DNA of 64,000 nucleotides, from positions 4,588,001 to 4,652,000 of the forward strand of contig CAMGYJ010000011.1 of assembly GCA_946122785.1 (NCBI GenBank). Reading direction: 5' to 3'. Of the stretch, positions 45,970-56,161 are shown piece after piece. The notes beneath the pieces were generated by a model. That model had not been told where the DNA came from. It did not search any database and was given only the letters and a program-made list of their open reading frames with translations. Position 1 is the first letter of the stretch; the number at the start of each line of letters is the position of its first letter. Both the position numbers and the translations under genes were made by a program. This stretch comes from Linum tenue (taxonomy: Eukaryota; Streptophyta; Magnoliopsida; Malpighiales; Linaceae).

Positions 45970-46212
45970 CTTCGCCGCCGACTCATAAAATCGCCGCCGT
46001 AGACCCTAATCTCCTTCACAAACAGCGGTCGGCCACTCCCTCCCGTCGGAAGTCGTCTCTGTTTCATCCCGAACCATAGACTTCAGCACCCGCCGCAACC
46101 CTTCGCCGCCGACTCATCAAATCACCACCCCCGCCGTAAAACATCATCTCCTTCACAAACAGCGGTCGTACCGTCGGAAGTCGTCTGTCTTCCCCCCCGA
46201 ACCATCGACTTC
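45970..46212 (+). repeat. Tandem duplication, two units of about 115 bp
   Basis: 'cttcgccgccgactcat...ctccttcacaaacagcggtcg...ccgtcggaagtcgtct...gaaccat.gacttc' occurs twice (about 45970-46084 and 46102-46212). Confidence 0.8.
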
Positions 46213-46394
46213 GAACCCGCTTGATCGATTCCCGTCCACGATAGTATAGCCGGCGTGATTTTCCGCTTTAATTCATCCTAAACTGAGGCAAGTATACTCC
46301 GAATGCTTTTATTGTTGTCGTCTCTTTCATTACGGCATTGCATGTTGTTTTTTGATTGTCTTGCGCAGTGCATGAAATTTTTTGATTGTCTTGC

Positions 46395-48165
46395 GCAGTG
46401 GTAGTTCTATCACAGTAGTGGTAGTTCTAGCACTGTAGTGGTAGTTATATCACTGTAGTGGTAGTGTGGTATATCACTCTAGTGGTAGATGTGTAAGTAT
46501 AGTTGTATATCTAGCATTATAGTGGTAAATCCTTCACAAGCTGATGATTGTCTATCGCTGGATTCGTTCAAATATCACTAAAGTGGTAGTTAGTTGTAAA
46601 GTTTATGTTTATAGGGCTATCACTGCAGTGATATTTACAACTTATTTTTTGTTCTTGAAAGTACCACTACACTGGTACTTTTGTTAGTTCGTAGAATTGA
46701 CTTATCTTCCAATGAAACCAGGAATGGCAAGGACGAAGAGAACTGGTCCTGAGATGCCAGCAGGAAATCAACTTGAGAGGCAGAATTATATAACGTATAT
46801 TGGTTATATTCTGGATTATTTTTATCACATAGAATGGTACATGTACAAATGGACTGGTACATGTACCAGTCCAGTGATAGATGTACCAGTGGACTGGTAC
46901 ATGTACCAGTGGAGTGATAGATGTACCACAGTACTGGTACATTTACCAGTAGAGTGATAGATGTACCAGTATAGTGATATCCTGTCAACTTCTATTTGTT
47001 GTATCCAGTTTTTTTTCATATTATGAACTGTGCCCAATTTTTTAAGAACTGTGGTTGAGGGAGATAAATTATATAACGTATATTGGTTATATTCTGAATT
47101 ATTTTTATCACATAGAATGGTACATGTACAAATGGACTGGTACATTATTTTTATCACTTCAATGATATTTCTAATTATTGTCTTCCTACCCAATGACCTC
47201 AGGAATGGCCATGACGAAGTGGAAACGGTAAAAGTTGAGATAGGCCAAGCTCCTGCCTCGAGTGCGGGTACCAACAAAAAATGGCGTCGTGAGAGCCAGT
47301 ATAAGGAACAATACGCTAGGGGTCAACTAAGAAATACATCGTCATGGAAATATTGTGGTCTCTCCGCTTTTGAAGTTTGGAATTGATTTTATTATTTTTC
47401 TTTGTCGTAATTATTGGTTAACTTCTTTCAATTTCTTGGAAATATCTTTGCCGACGAGTAATGGAATAGAAATGGTCTTCGCACAACTTCAATGGTAATC
47501 ATACTACTTCAGTGGTACATATATACTACTGAATATGTATTATACCACTAGACTGGTATACATATCAATTAACTGGTACTTATACCACTATACTGGTACT
47601 TATACCACTGAACTGGTACTAATTAAGACTGTCCTCAATATACCAATACTCATACTTACTTGATCATGAAATATAATTATGGCGCAAGCAACACAATAAA
47701 CATTTCAATCAGTCAACAAAATAGGAACTTTCCATTAGTAGCCAAAAACTGTGTTCCAAAATGGGTTGCAAAATTAGGGAAATGCCAACAACAATGCCAA
47801 AAGCAATAAATTATCCTTCGAATGTGAATAAACATAAAGTCTTCACAATTTTTTAAGCCTAAACAGGACATATGGTTACACGTACCACTCCACTGGTACA
47901 CGTACCACTCCACTGGTACACGTACCACTCCACTGGTACACGTACCACTCCACTGGTACCACTCCAAAGTCTATCTAACACTGAAATGAGAACATTTAGG
48001 ATGAGTTTCAATTTTGTACAGGTGCAATATATCTAACACTACAAGTGGATGGTCACATTTTGGTGTGGAAAATATGGTTGAATAGTTGCACTGGTACTTG
48101 TACCAGATCAGTGATACATATACCAGATCAGTGGTAGTTGTACCAGATCAGTGGTACATGCTCAT
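46395..48165. repeat. Dispersed palindromic arrays (ACCAST / ASTGGT)
   Basis: Dozens of copies of ACTGGTA/TACCAGT and GTGGTA/TACCAC, usually in facing pairs separated by a few bases. Blocks occur at about 46395-46510, 46835-46980, 47110-47150, 47505-47620, 47878-47965 and 48085-48160. 47878-47960 is a perfect run of a 20-bp unit (cgtaccactccactggtaca, four copies). Confidence 0.85.
46782..47148 (+). repeat. Direct repeat of about 85 bp inside the Mutator-like element
   Basis: The segment from 'attatataacgtatattgg' to 'caaatggactggtacat' occurs at about 46784-46863 and again at about 47066-47146, almost identical. Confidence 0.85.
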
Positions 48166-48245
48166 GGGAGTGTCGCGTCTCCCAGACGTTGTGAGGTTGC
48201 AGTTCACGACAGGGAGCTGTAAGAAATGATCCGTCGCCGCCCTTC

Positions 48246-48376
48246 ATGTTCTTCATCATCTCCGACGGGTTCTCCGCCGACGAGAAACCCCCCAGGTGTT
48301 CTTCTTCACGTTGTTCTTCATCTCCGACGGGTTCTCCGCCGACGAGAAACCCCCTAGGTGTTCTTCTTCACGTTCT
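48246..48376 (+). repeat. Tandem duplication of about 57 bp
   Basis: 'ttcttcatc...tccgacgggttctccgccgacgagaaaccccc.aggtg' occurs twice in a row, with a partial third start. Confidence 0.85.
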
Positions 48377-48800
48377 TCTTCATCTTCGCTGCCGCCCTCA
48401 TGTTATTCTTCTTCCCGTGTGTCTCGTACTTCGGCAAAGAGCAACCCACCAGGCAGGTCGAAGGCGATCCCACAGTCGGCAAGCAACTCGATTGTTTCCG
48501 GCCACCATCGATTTCTGTAGAGGAGAGGGATGGGTTGCTATTTTTTCGGGAGGGAATATGGGAAATATAGGAGTTGAAAAGGCACTTTCCTCCTCCAACG
48601 TTTTTCTCCTTCCCCATTCATAATTATTATCACAATTAAGGCTTTCCCAATTTACAAGATTACAATAAATAAAGTAAAAAGCAACTTTCATTAATACAAC
48701 TTATCAAATGATTAAATGGAAAAAGTGACCAATCAAGAGGAGGGTGTCAAAAACCACTACCCCTTTAAGGGTTAGCATAGTATCCGACCCCTCGGAAATC

Positions 48801-49181
48801 TCTCCGGACAGAATAATGCTCTGTTCGTTTTGTTTCTATACGTTAAAACTCCAATTCCTAAAGATTCCCATTGTTCCCGCCGCCGCCGTCCCGAAACATC
48901 TCCGCCACCGCAGCCGCTCCCTCCTCCGCCACCTCCAAACAAAACAAACAAACCTCTTCTCCTTGTATATATATATCCTCCCGTCGCTCCCTGCAACTCT
49001 CACTTGTCTTCGGATTTTAGATCTCTCTTTTTCTTTCGGTTTCTCCTCAATCTATTCGATCTGTTCCAGCTGGTAAGCGCTTCTTACTTCTATCTTCTCT
49101 GTAACCACCATTATTTCTTCCCGTCGATTCACTCAGACGAGTACAGTTTCTGAAAAATGTGTGTGTTTGTTGTGTGCTTAT
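48801..49181. other. Pyrimidine/GCC-rich stretch right of the Mutator-like element
   Basis: Contains CCGCCG-rich sequence, a short TA run at 48967-48978 and a C/T-rich run resembling a plant 5' UTR. The 107- and 110-codon open frames here are low-complexity and have no recognised domain. It could be the leader exon of an unannotated transcript. Confidence 0.35.
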
Positions 49182-49501
49182 TAGGGGTGTCCATTCGGGT
49201 TTGGTTTTTCGGGTTTACTCGAAACCGATCCGATTATATATATTTTCGGGTTTTTTCGGGTTCGGGTTTGTTTTGGGTTTTTCGGTTTCGGGTTCGGTTT
49301 TGCTTATCGGTTTTTTGGGTTCCGGCTAAAAACCTCCAATGAATAGAACTCAACACGTATTCTTAGGCCTTCGGGTTTCGGTTTTGCTTTAATCTAACCT
49401 GAACCCGATAAGAAATTTTCGGGTTTCGGGCAACCGAAACCCTCAAGTCCTTATCGATTTCGGTTTCGGGTAACCAAACCCGACCTGAACGGACACCCCT
49501 A
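49182..49501. mobile_element. MITE with TAGGGGTGTCC ends and CGGGTTT-rich body
   Basis: Inverted ends TAGGGGTGTCCATTCGGGT and (reverse complement) TAGGGGTGTCCGTTCAGGT bound 320 bp rich in cgggttt/aacccga words. TIRs are hAT-like. TGCTTAT lies at the left edge and again 3 bp beyond the right edge, a probable imperfect target duplication. Confidence 0.75.
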
Positions 49502-49511
49502 GACTGCTTAT

Positions 49512-50157
49512 GTAGAGATTGGTAATTTCGTTTCAATTCAACACATTTATGTTTGTTTGATATGGATAAGTGTGCATTAGGTACGTAGTTCCATATCTGC
49601 TTGCTAAATGTCGTCTTTAAAATTATTATTTTTTATCTTTTGGAAGATTGTTAAATTTATCCTCTTGCACTTTTAACTTTCCTCCCCCCCAATTTGACTC
49701 CAACACCAAGCTTCCGTTGGCCATTGTGGCTTGTGTGTTAGTGTAGCTCATGCAATTGCAATGTCTCCGGTTCAAATCTTCGGTACTATCTCTCTCTAAG
49801 TTACCACCTCCAACTCCTTTTCAATTTAAGCCACTCCTTCCAAACCAAGTCTCGTGTTGTTTAAAACCGACAACACGACGACGAATTCAACAGAAATTTT
49901 AGGTTTGATTATGGTTGAACCAAAATCGGTATTCGGTTTGACAACGAGAACACAAAAGTCAGGCGGTTTCTGTTTTGCCTTAATTTGATCAAAATCCTTA
50001 CTTCGGTTATGTCATGGTCATTCCCAATACAAGATTTTGGCCCGATCATGGTAAAAAAAAAAAAAAAAATCTTTCATTCCATTATTGCGTGGCCAATTTT
50101 AAACAGACAAATGTGCAATGCATGTATAAAATTTAGAACGACGTTTAGCATTGATCG
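49512..50157. other. Intergenic, no gene seen
   Basis: AT-rich with an A-run at 50055-50070. Nothing recognisable. Confidence 0.4.
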
Positions 50158-50641
50158 AGTGAAACCAAGGTTGTCAACCCGCGGGTCAACCCACGGTTTG
50201 ACCCACTTTGACCCAGACCCGATGAGAAAAACGGGTCGTACGCACCCGCCGGGTCGATCGCTATAAGATATCGAGTTGGAGGTCAAATTATATACATTTT
50301 TTCTTTAGTTTGCGAAATGCGCCTATTTTCCGATTTTTCTTTTCGCCTAACTCAATGTTTGGAATCCTTAGTTGAACATTTGAATATTGATGTTATATAA
50401 GCGTGTGTGAATTTTCACTATATGTTGGATCTAAGTATGACATGTTGCTTTGGTGTAATTTTATATGTTATTACTCATATGTTAGATGACATTTGATATA
50501 ATTTATCAAGTAAAGTACAATATAATGACTCTTTTCATATTTCCGGGCTAAAACGGGCTAAACCGGGTGACCCATTAACCCTTGACCCACTAGCTCGACC
50601 GGGTCCGGGTCAACCCACGGGTTGACAACCTTGAGTGAAAC
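50158..50641. mobile_element. hAT-type MITE, CAAGGTTGTCAACCCG family, copy 2
   Basis: The element (50166-50633, 468 bp) has a perfect 8-bp target duplication AGTGAAAC (50158-50165, 50634-50641) and inverted ends CAAGGTTGTCAACCCG. It is the best-preserved of the copies in this window and has no coding capacity. Confidence 0.92.
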
Positions 50642-51531
50642 CAACCGTTCTTCCTTAAAAAGGATAAAAACTAAAGTAATAAGAAGAAAAAAAAACTTTG
50701 TTCTTGGAAGAGAGATTGGGTTTGTAGTAGGGTTAGAGTAACGTGTGGTATGGTGATTGGTGAGTGGTTCCATCAATTCAATCACAAAAAAACAAAAGAA
50801 AAGTATGACCTGGAATTCAGAAGTCTAATAAACTCTCTCTCTCTCTCTCTCTCTTTCTGGAATCTTCCCCCAAACCCTGCCCGCCGCGCTGCCACGAATT
50901 TTCTCCTCCTCCATTTTATTTTTTAGTTGATTAAATCTGGATATATCCAGTGAAACCGTAAAACCTTTTTCTTCATTATTTTTTGCTCCATTTTATCAAC
51001 AAACATTAAATTACAATGTTTTATCTCTTAAAATTAAATTCCCTACCCGGAACCCACCAATGACCCACCTACGCACACCCACAGTTGTCTTGCGAGTTGG
51101 GGGTATGGCCATGGAGTCAGCAATTTGGCAACCAATTTTGGTTTTCCATCCTTTTCTTTTCCCCTCTTCAGTTTATATATTTTTCTCTGTGGTTGCCATC
51201 TCTCTCCAATCACTTTCCTTTTCCCCAAAGCCAGAGACTCTCTCTTTTGCTCCAGACAAATTGATCACCACACACAGTCACAGATTAACAATTCAAAGTT
51301 TTCCTTCTGGCCTTCTCCCTTGGCTCGCTGGCAGTTGCAGTTGGGCCCTTTTATTTCCAATGCAGCTGCCCCTTTTAACAACCAGTCAATCGCCGTCTTC
51401 TGGAGATTCAGCTTAGTTGAAGAGGGAGTCAATTCAATTCAAACGAGGCCTCGGGTCTTCCTCCTCTTCTTCTTCTTCCTCACACGGTTTTTTTCGTGTT
51501 TGCTTGAAGAGCTTGTTACGGGAGAGGAAGA
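50642..51531 (+). promoter_or_regulatory. Promoter and 5' UTR region of the lipase-like gene
   Basis: Includes a (CT)n run at 50833-50854 and a T/C-rich segment at 51140-51260. A 137-codon upstream open frame (51125-51538) overlaps the CDS start out of frame; it resembles leader sequence rather than protein. Confidence 0.45.
50833..50854 (+). repeat. (CT)11 microsatellite
   Basis: CT run of about 22 nt in the probable promoter/5' UTR of the lipase gene, a common plant promoter feature. Confidence 0.9.
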
Positions 51532-54293
51532 ATGCTGAGGTGTTGGACGGCGGCGCTTCAATTGACGGAGCTGTTCGTGAGCTCCTTGGTCCATATGCTT
51601 TATGGGTTCTACATATTCAGCTCCGCGGTGGCCGGCGATCTCTCTCAGGGTTTGAGTGATTGGTTTTTCAAGCCGAACGCGGACTTCGCCGTGAAGAGAG
51701 AACAGACAGCGTGTTCTGCCAGTCGCACTAGCGTCGAAGACCTCCCTCCGATTGTGTTGGTTCATGGGATTTTCGGATTTGGCAAAGGGGTATGTGAAAA
51801 TTTTTTGTCTTTGTTCTGCGGTTTTCCCTTTTTCAAATGGTGGATTTTCTGAGATGGGTTGCTTTGAGTTAATTGTTCTCATTCCATGTTTGTTTTTCCT
51901 TTGCTTGGGTGGGGTTTTTCGTCTGCAGAGATTGGGAGGTTTATCGTATTTTGCAGGGGCAGAGAATAAATATGAGAGGGTTCTTGTCCCTGATTTGGGC
52001 TCTCTAACCAGCATATATGATAGGTTTGTCTCTTGATTTTCCATGTTGCTCGTTGCTTTCCTTTTTTTTCCCTGCATTTGTTAAGGTTCGATTTCTCAAC
52101 CTAATGAGGGGTTTCATCTCCAATTATGCAGGGCAAGGGAACTGTTCTATTATTTGAAAGGAGGGCAAGTTGATTATGGTGAAGAACACAGCAAAGCTTG
52201 TGGGCATTCCCAATTCGGGAGGACATATGAACAAGGTTACAACACACCTCCCTTTTTGTTTTGTTGTGCCTGTCAAGTGAGTTGGATTTTCCCCCCAAAT
52301 CTGAGGATTACTAGCCATACCTAGATAGCAGAACAGCGAGCTGTTGCTGGGTAAGATGCACAGCAGGATATGTTTCTTACATCTGTGGAGGAAGATATGA
52401 TTTCATGCTTCATGTCTTGAGATGTGTATCAGTATATGTAGTCTTGTAGAACCTGATATGGATTGAGTAATCTCTTTGAATTGAAGTTAGGATGGACAAG
52501 AGAGAGTACTAAAGTTGAAATGGTTGCATTGACCCAGGAGTGTATGGCAGGACTGTAGATAGAATACAGCTTTGTTTCAGCAGTGTGTAGATTGGAATCT
52601 CCTTTGTTTGATTATCATTTCTGTCTGCCACTGTTTGAAAATGCAGACACTCAGTTGTTTCTTTGTGTTGAATCTTTTGTTAAGCTAATAATATAACATC
52701 TCCATTATTAAAAAAAATCTGGTCAATTATGTAGTATTTTTGTCGGAGGAGGGCTTGGTTTCATGTATTGGGTTCTTGTTATTGCAGGGAACTACCCTGA
52801 ATGGGATGAAGATCACCCGATTCATTTTGTTGGTCATTCTGCTGGAGCTCAGGTTGTTCGAGTTCTTCAACAAATGCTTGCTGACAAGGTCAGTTTCATC
52901 CTCAATTTACAATCATCATCCACTCTTCATTTTGTGTCCCTTGGCTAATTTTCCGACCTTTCTATTGCAGGCTTTCAAGGGTTATGAGAATACTTCTGAG
53001 AATTGGGTGTTGAGCATTACATCCTTATCAGGTGCATTTAATGGAACTACGAGAACTTACTTGGATGGCATGCAGTGAGTAGATTTTTCTAAACTTGGGC
53101 GTCACTGGTCATCGTGTCCATTTTGACATTCTTTGCTTTAGCCCGTTTGATGCTTTCTTTCTTCTTGAACTTCTGTTTTTTATATTGTTAAATAAATCCA
53201 TGGAAGTAATTAAGTTTTAAGCATCTGTATCCTGAATGTTTTATTGGCTATGCTTTATCACAATGTCCAGTCCTGAAGATTGGAAGAGCTTGAAACCAAT
53301 ATCTCTGCTTCAAATCTGTCGCCTTGGTGTCATTGTCTATGACTGGCTTGACCTAGCTTGGCTGAAGGAATATTACAACTTTGGGTTTGATCACTTCAAC
53401 ATGTCATGGAAGAAAAAAGGAATTTCCGGTTTGGTAGACTGCCTGTTAGGGAATGTTGGTCCATTTGCTTCAGGCGATTGGATACTCCCCGATCTCACTA
53501 TCCAAGGGTCTGTCGAACTCAACTCCCATTTACATACATTCCCCAACACGTACTATTTCAGCTATGCAACCAAGCGTACAAGGAAAATCATGGGTGTGAC
53601 AGTACCTTCCAGCATCCTTGGTGTCCATCCCCTGCTTCTCATCAGAGTTCTTCAGATGAGCCAGTGGCGCCATCCTTCGGATGTTGCTCCTCCTTTTAAA
53701 GGATATAGGTCAGTTTCATATACACTTATCATATGGCATTCAAATTGTTGATGAAGAATCAATCTCTTGTATAATGTTTGAGAAAGTGTCACTATTAACA
53801 GCATCATGAAGCTCATAGTATGCAGCATAGAAACTCTTCAGTAGCCTTTAAAACAATTGTACTTGGAACCATTCCTAACTAGGGATTCATCATTCATTGT
53901 GCAGAGACGAGGACTGGCAGGACAACGATGGCGCCATCAACACCATATCCATGACACACCCTCGATTCCCAGTCGAGCATCCTAGCCATTTCATTCAAGA
54001 TGATTCCCAGTGTCAGTCCTTACAACCGGGAATCTGGTTAGTAGTTTTCCATATCCGGTTACTTATGCTCTAAACTTGAGCTTATGGCATTGATCTGTAA
54101 AGCTAGGTTGAATAACAAAGATTGTTGATGCAGGTACTACAAGGTTGTGGAGGGGGATCACATATTGTTCATAATAAACAGAGAGAGAGCAGGAGTCGAA
54201 TTCGATTTGATGTACGACAGCATTTTTGAACGGTGCAGAAAGCATGTATTTAAGAGGAATCCACAGATGTTGCCAAATGAAGCACAACATTGA
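51532..54293 (+). CDS. Lipase-like alpha/beta hydrolase
   Basis: Serine hydrolase of the plant group related to Staphylococcus-type lipases; substrate unknown. Eight exons: 51532-51789, 51929-52023, 52132-52235, 52788-52888, 52971-53074, 53271-53708, 53905-54036, 54134-54293; 463 aa. A hydrophobic segment near residues 10-35 suggests a signal peptide or membrane anchor. Next come the oxyanion-type motif PPIVLVHGIFGFGKG, RLGGLSYFAG and VLVPDLGSLTSIYDRARELFYYLKGG, typical of the family. The nucleophile elbow is GHSAG (Ser170). The catalytic His may be in VEGDH (about His420). All junctions are GT-AG and in phase. ATG 51532 is the first Met of the frame. The gene looks functional. Confidence 0.93.
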
Positions 54294-55054
54294 CTGGAGA
54301 GATGCCCCTTTCTTTCTTACTTCTCCATTTCTGGTTTTTTGTTTACCTTCCATTACCCGCAGCAATATATATAGTGAAAGAAAGAGCTAATCTAGGAAAG
54401 AAAGTGCAGAACAGCAGAAGATAGAGGGGAGAAAGAATATTGCAGTGCTGCTATTTACTTCTTTGACCCTCTTCTCCTTTTCCCCAATTGTCCTACGTTG
54501 TACAAACGATCTTCTAAAGGGGTTTACACAATATTCAATCAAATCTTCTTCTGCAGCTCCAGCATTTTAGATCTTCTAAAAGGGGTTTACACAATATTCA
54601 ATCAAATCAGATAAGGTGACTAAGCCCTACGCAGTTTGCAAGAAATCAAAATGAAGATAGCGAGATAAGATGATATGCAGTCGTGTATATGATACATAAT
54701 TACAGATTACAGAGAAATTGATTGTGCGCAAGTATGGTAATGGAGATGAGGTGGGGGTTTGAACTCATCCCCACTACTTTCTTTGCGGATAATACTCTAT
54801 ACTCGTTGTATTGTCCTATCAATATGAAAATTCACTTCGAAATTACCTCATCGCCCAATTGATGCATCATTTCAATATACATATTCCTCCACCTGTGGCT
54901 GTCAATTTAAATTGATGCAAAATGAAGCAATTCAAATTGCATTAACACTATTGCTCCTTCCCTGTTTTGTGTTTGGTATTTTGAGCCAATTGGGCAAAAT
55001 TGTTTCATCTAATTCCATCATCCAAACGACCCCTTATGAGGAATGCTAAGATTA
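54294..55054. other. 3' flank of the lipase gene
   Basis: Contains a near-duplicate of 'agatcttctaaa.ggggtttacacaatattcaatcaaatc' at about 54508-54548 and 54570-54608. No gene. Confidence 0.45.
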
Positions 55055-55484
55055 CTCATTGTCAAGATTGTCAATCCGCGGACTGACCCATTTTTGACTT
55101 TGATCCGGTGAGAAAAACGCGCCACACACGCTTGCGGGTTGACCTGTGCAAGATTATCGGATTGAAGGTCACACGATGTCGTCTTTCCCTTTGGTTTGCG
55201 AAATGAACCTCTTTTCCGGTTTTCCTCTTCGCTTAACCCTATTTTTGGAATTCTAAGTTGAACATTGGAATATTTATGTTATATAAGTGTCCGAATTTTC
55301 ACTATATGTTGGATACAAATACAACCTATTATTTTATATGATCTGATATTTGATGTAATGAATAAATGTATGAACAGTTCACCTGTATCCGAACTAAAAG
55401 GACTGAAGTGATCGGAGCTTGACCCTTAATTCACTTCCTCGACTGGATTAACCCACTAAACGGGTTGATAACCTTGTTCATTGG
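55055..55484. mobile_element. hAT-type MITE, CAAGGTTGTCAACCCG family, copy 3 (degraded)
   Basis: Inverted ends caagattgtcaatccgcgg (55063) and ggttgataaccttg (to 55476) with body words shared with copy 2 (tttgcgaaatg, tgaacatt.gaatatt, ttttcactatatgttgga). Flanks CTCATTGT/TTCATTGG are an eroded 8-bp duplication. Confidence 0.8.
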
Positions 55485-55596
55485 CTCGTTGCTCTCTATC
55501 TCCAACGAATCTAACGGCGGGAATACACCGATACCGGTACCCTTAACGTATTGTAGTCTTCTTGGACTTGGCTTGGCGACGGGCCTTCCTTCATAG

Positions 55597-56003
55597 CTCA
55601 TAAGCAAGGTTGTCAAACCGGTTTATGCCAGTGTGCCGGTTTAGCAAGTGGAATGGTTCGATCGGTGATACATACTGGTTTGTGCCGGTACATACCGGTT
55701 AATATAACAAATAATTTACAAATACTCATATTTAAACATGACATTTAACGTAAATATCTAAATATTTGTACTTGAATCCAACAAATAACATCAATATTTA
55801 ACTTTTTAACACATAAAACAAATAATAAACTACTTTTTATCAATTAAATTCACTAAGATAAGATAATTTTACTTAGAGATTCGTATATCGATCATGCCGG
55901 TCATCCGGTTATACCGGTGGTGTCATGCCGGTTTTATAACCGGCACAAGTTGAACCAGGTTCAACCAGTATCACGTCGGCGGCGTGACAACCATGCTCAT
56001 AAG
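55597..56003. mobile_element. hAT-type MITE, CCGGTT-rich, just upstream of PTF2
   Basis: The element (55605-55995, 391 bp) has inverted ends CAAGGTTGTCA and CATGGTTGTCA and a perfect 8-bp target duplication CTCATAAG (55597-55604, 55996-56003). The ends resemble the previous family but the body is different, with repeated 'taccggt/ccggtt'. It ends about 165 bp before the PTF2 start codon. Confidence 0.9.
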
Positions 56004-56161
56004 ACTCTGACCCCGACTGTTTTAGTTCCCGGCCCGCTTCATCTTCATTCTTCCATGTCCGGTTGCCGGCGTCTGTCTCTTCCTCCAAAATCACTCGAGC
56101 TCGGGCATTGAGAACCCGACATCCTTTCTCTTCCAATTTAACGAGTTTCCACCATCCTGCA

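Larger units (their letters stand above)
45689..48800. mobile_element. Mutator-like element, 3.1 kb, filled with palindromic motifs
   Basis: The element (45698-48791) has a perfect 9-bp target duplication TCGGAAATC (45689-45697, 48792-48800). Its imperfect inverted ends of about 55 bp (GGGACCGG.../GGGGTCGG...) both contain the ACCCYTAAAGGG/GTAGTG block and lead into GACACCC. No transposase domain is recognisable. The left part (45900-46280) has a CCGCCG-rich leader-like block with an internal duplication. The middle and right parts (46390-48160) carry palindromic repeats, and 48240-48380 has a tandem duplication. It may be a non-autonomous MULE that captured sequence. Confidence 0.85.

Noticed and set aside
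47878..47965. CRISPR-like array of 20-bp repeats
   Set aside because: The units are immediately adjacent without spacers and lie in a plant transposon; it is a minisatellite.
48246..48623. Open frames of 70-125 codons right of the palindromic arrays
   Set aside because: They arise from a tandemly duplicated, GC-rich low-complexity stretch and show no conserved motif.
45698..48791. CACTA-type (En/Spm) transposon, because CACTACCC and GGGTAGTG occur near the ends
   Set aside because: These strings point inward rather than forming the termini, and the flanking duplication is 9 bp (TCGGAAATC), not 3 bp; Mutator-like fits better.
51439..52077. 212-codon minus-strand open frame opposite the lipase gene
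   Set aside because: It spans exon-intron boundaries of the lipase gene in antisense and is low-complexity, Lys/Arg-rich; no domain.
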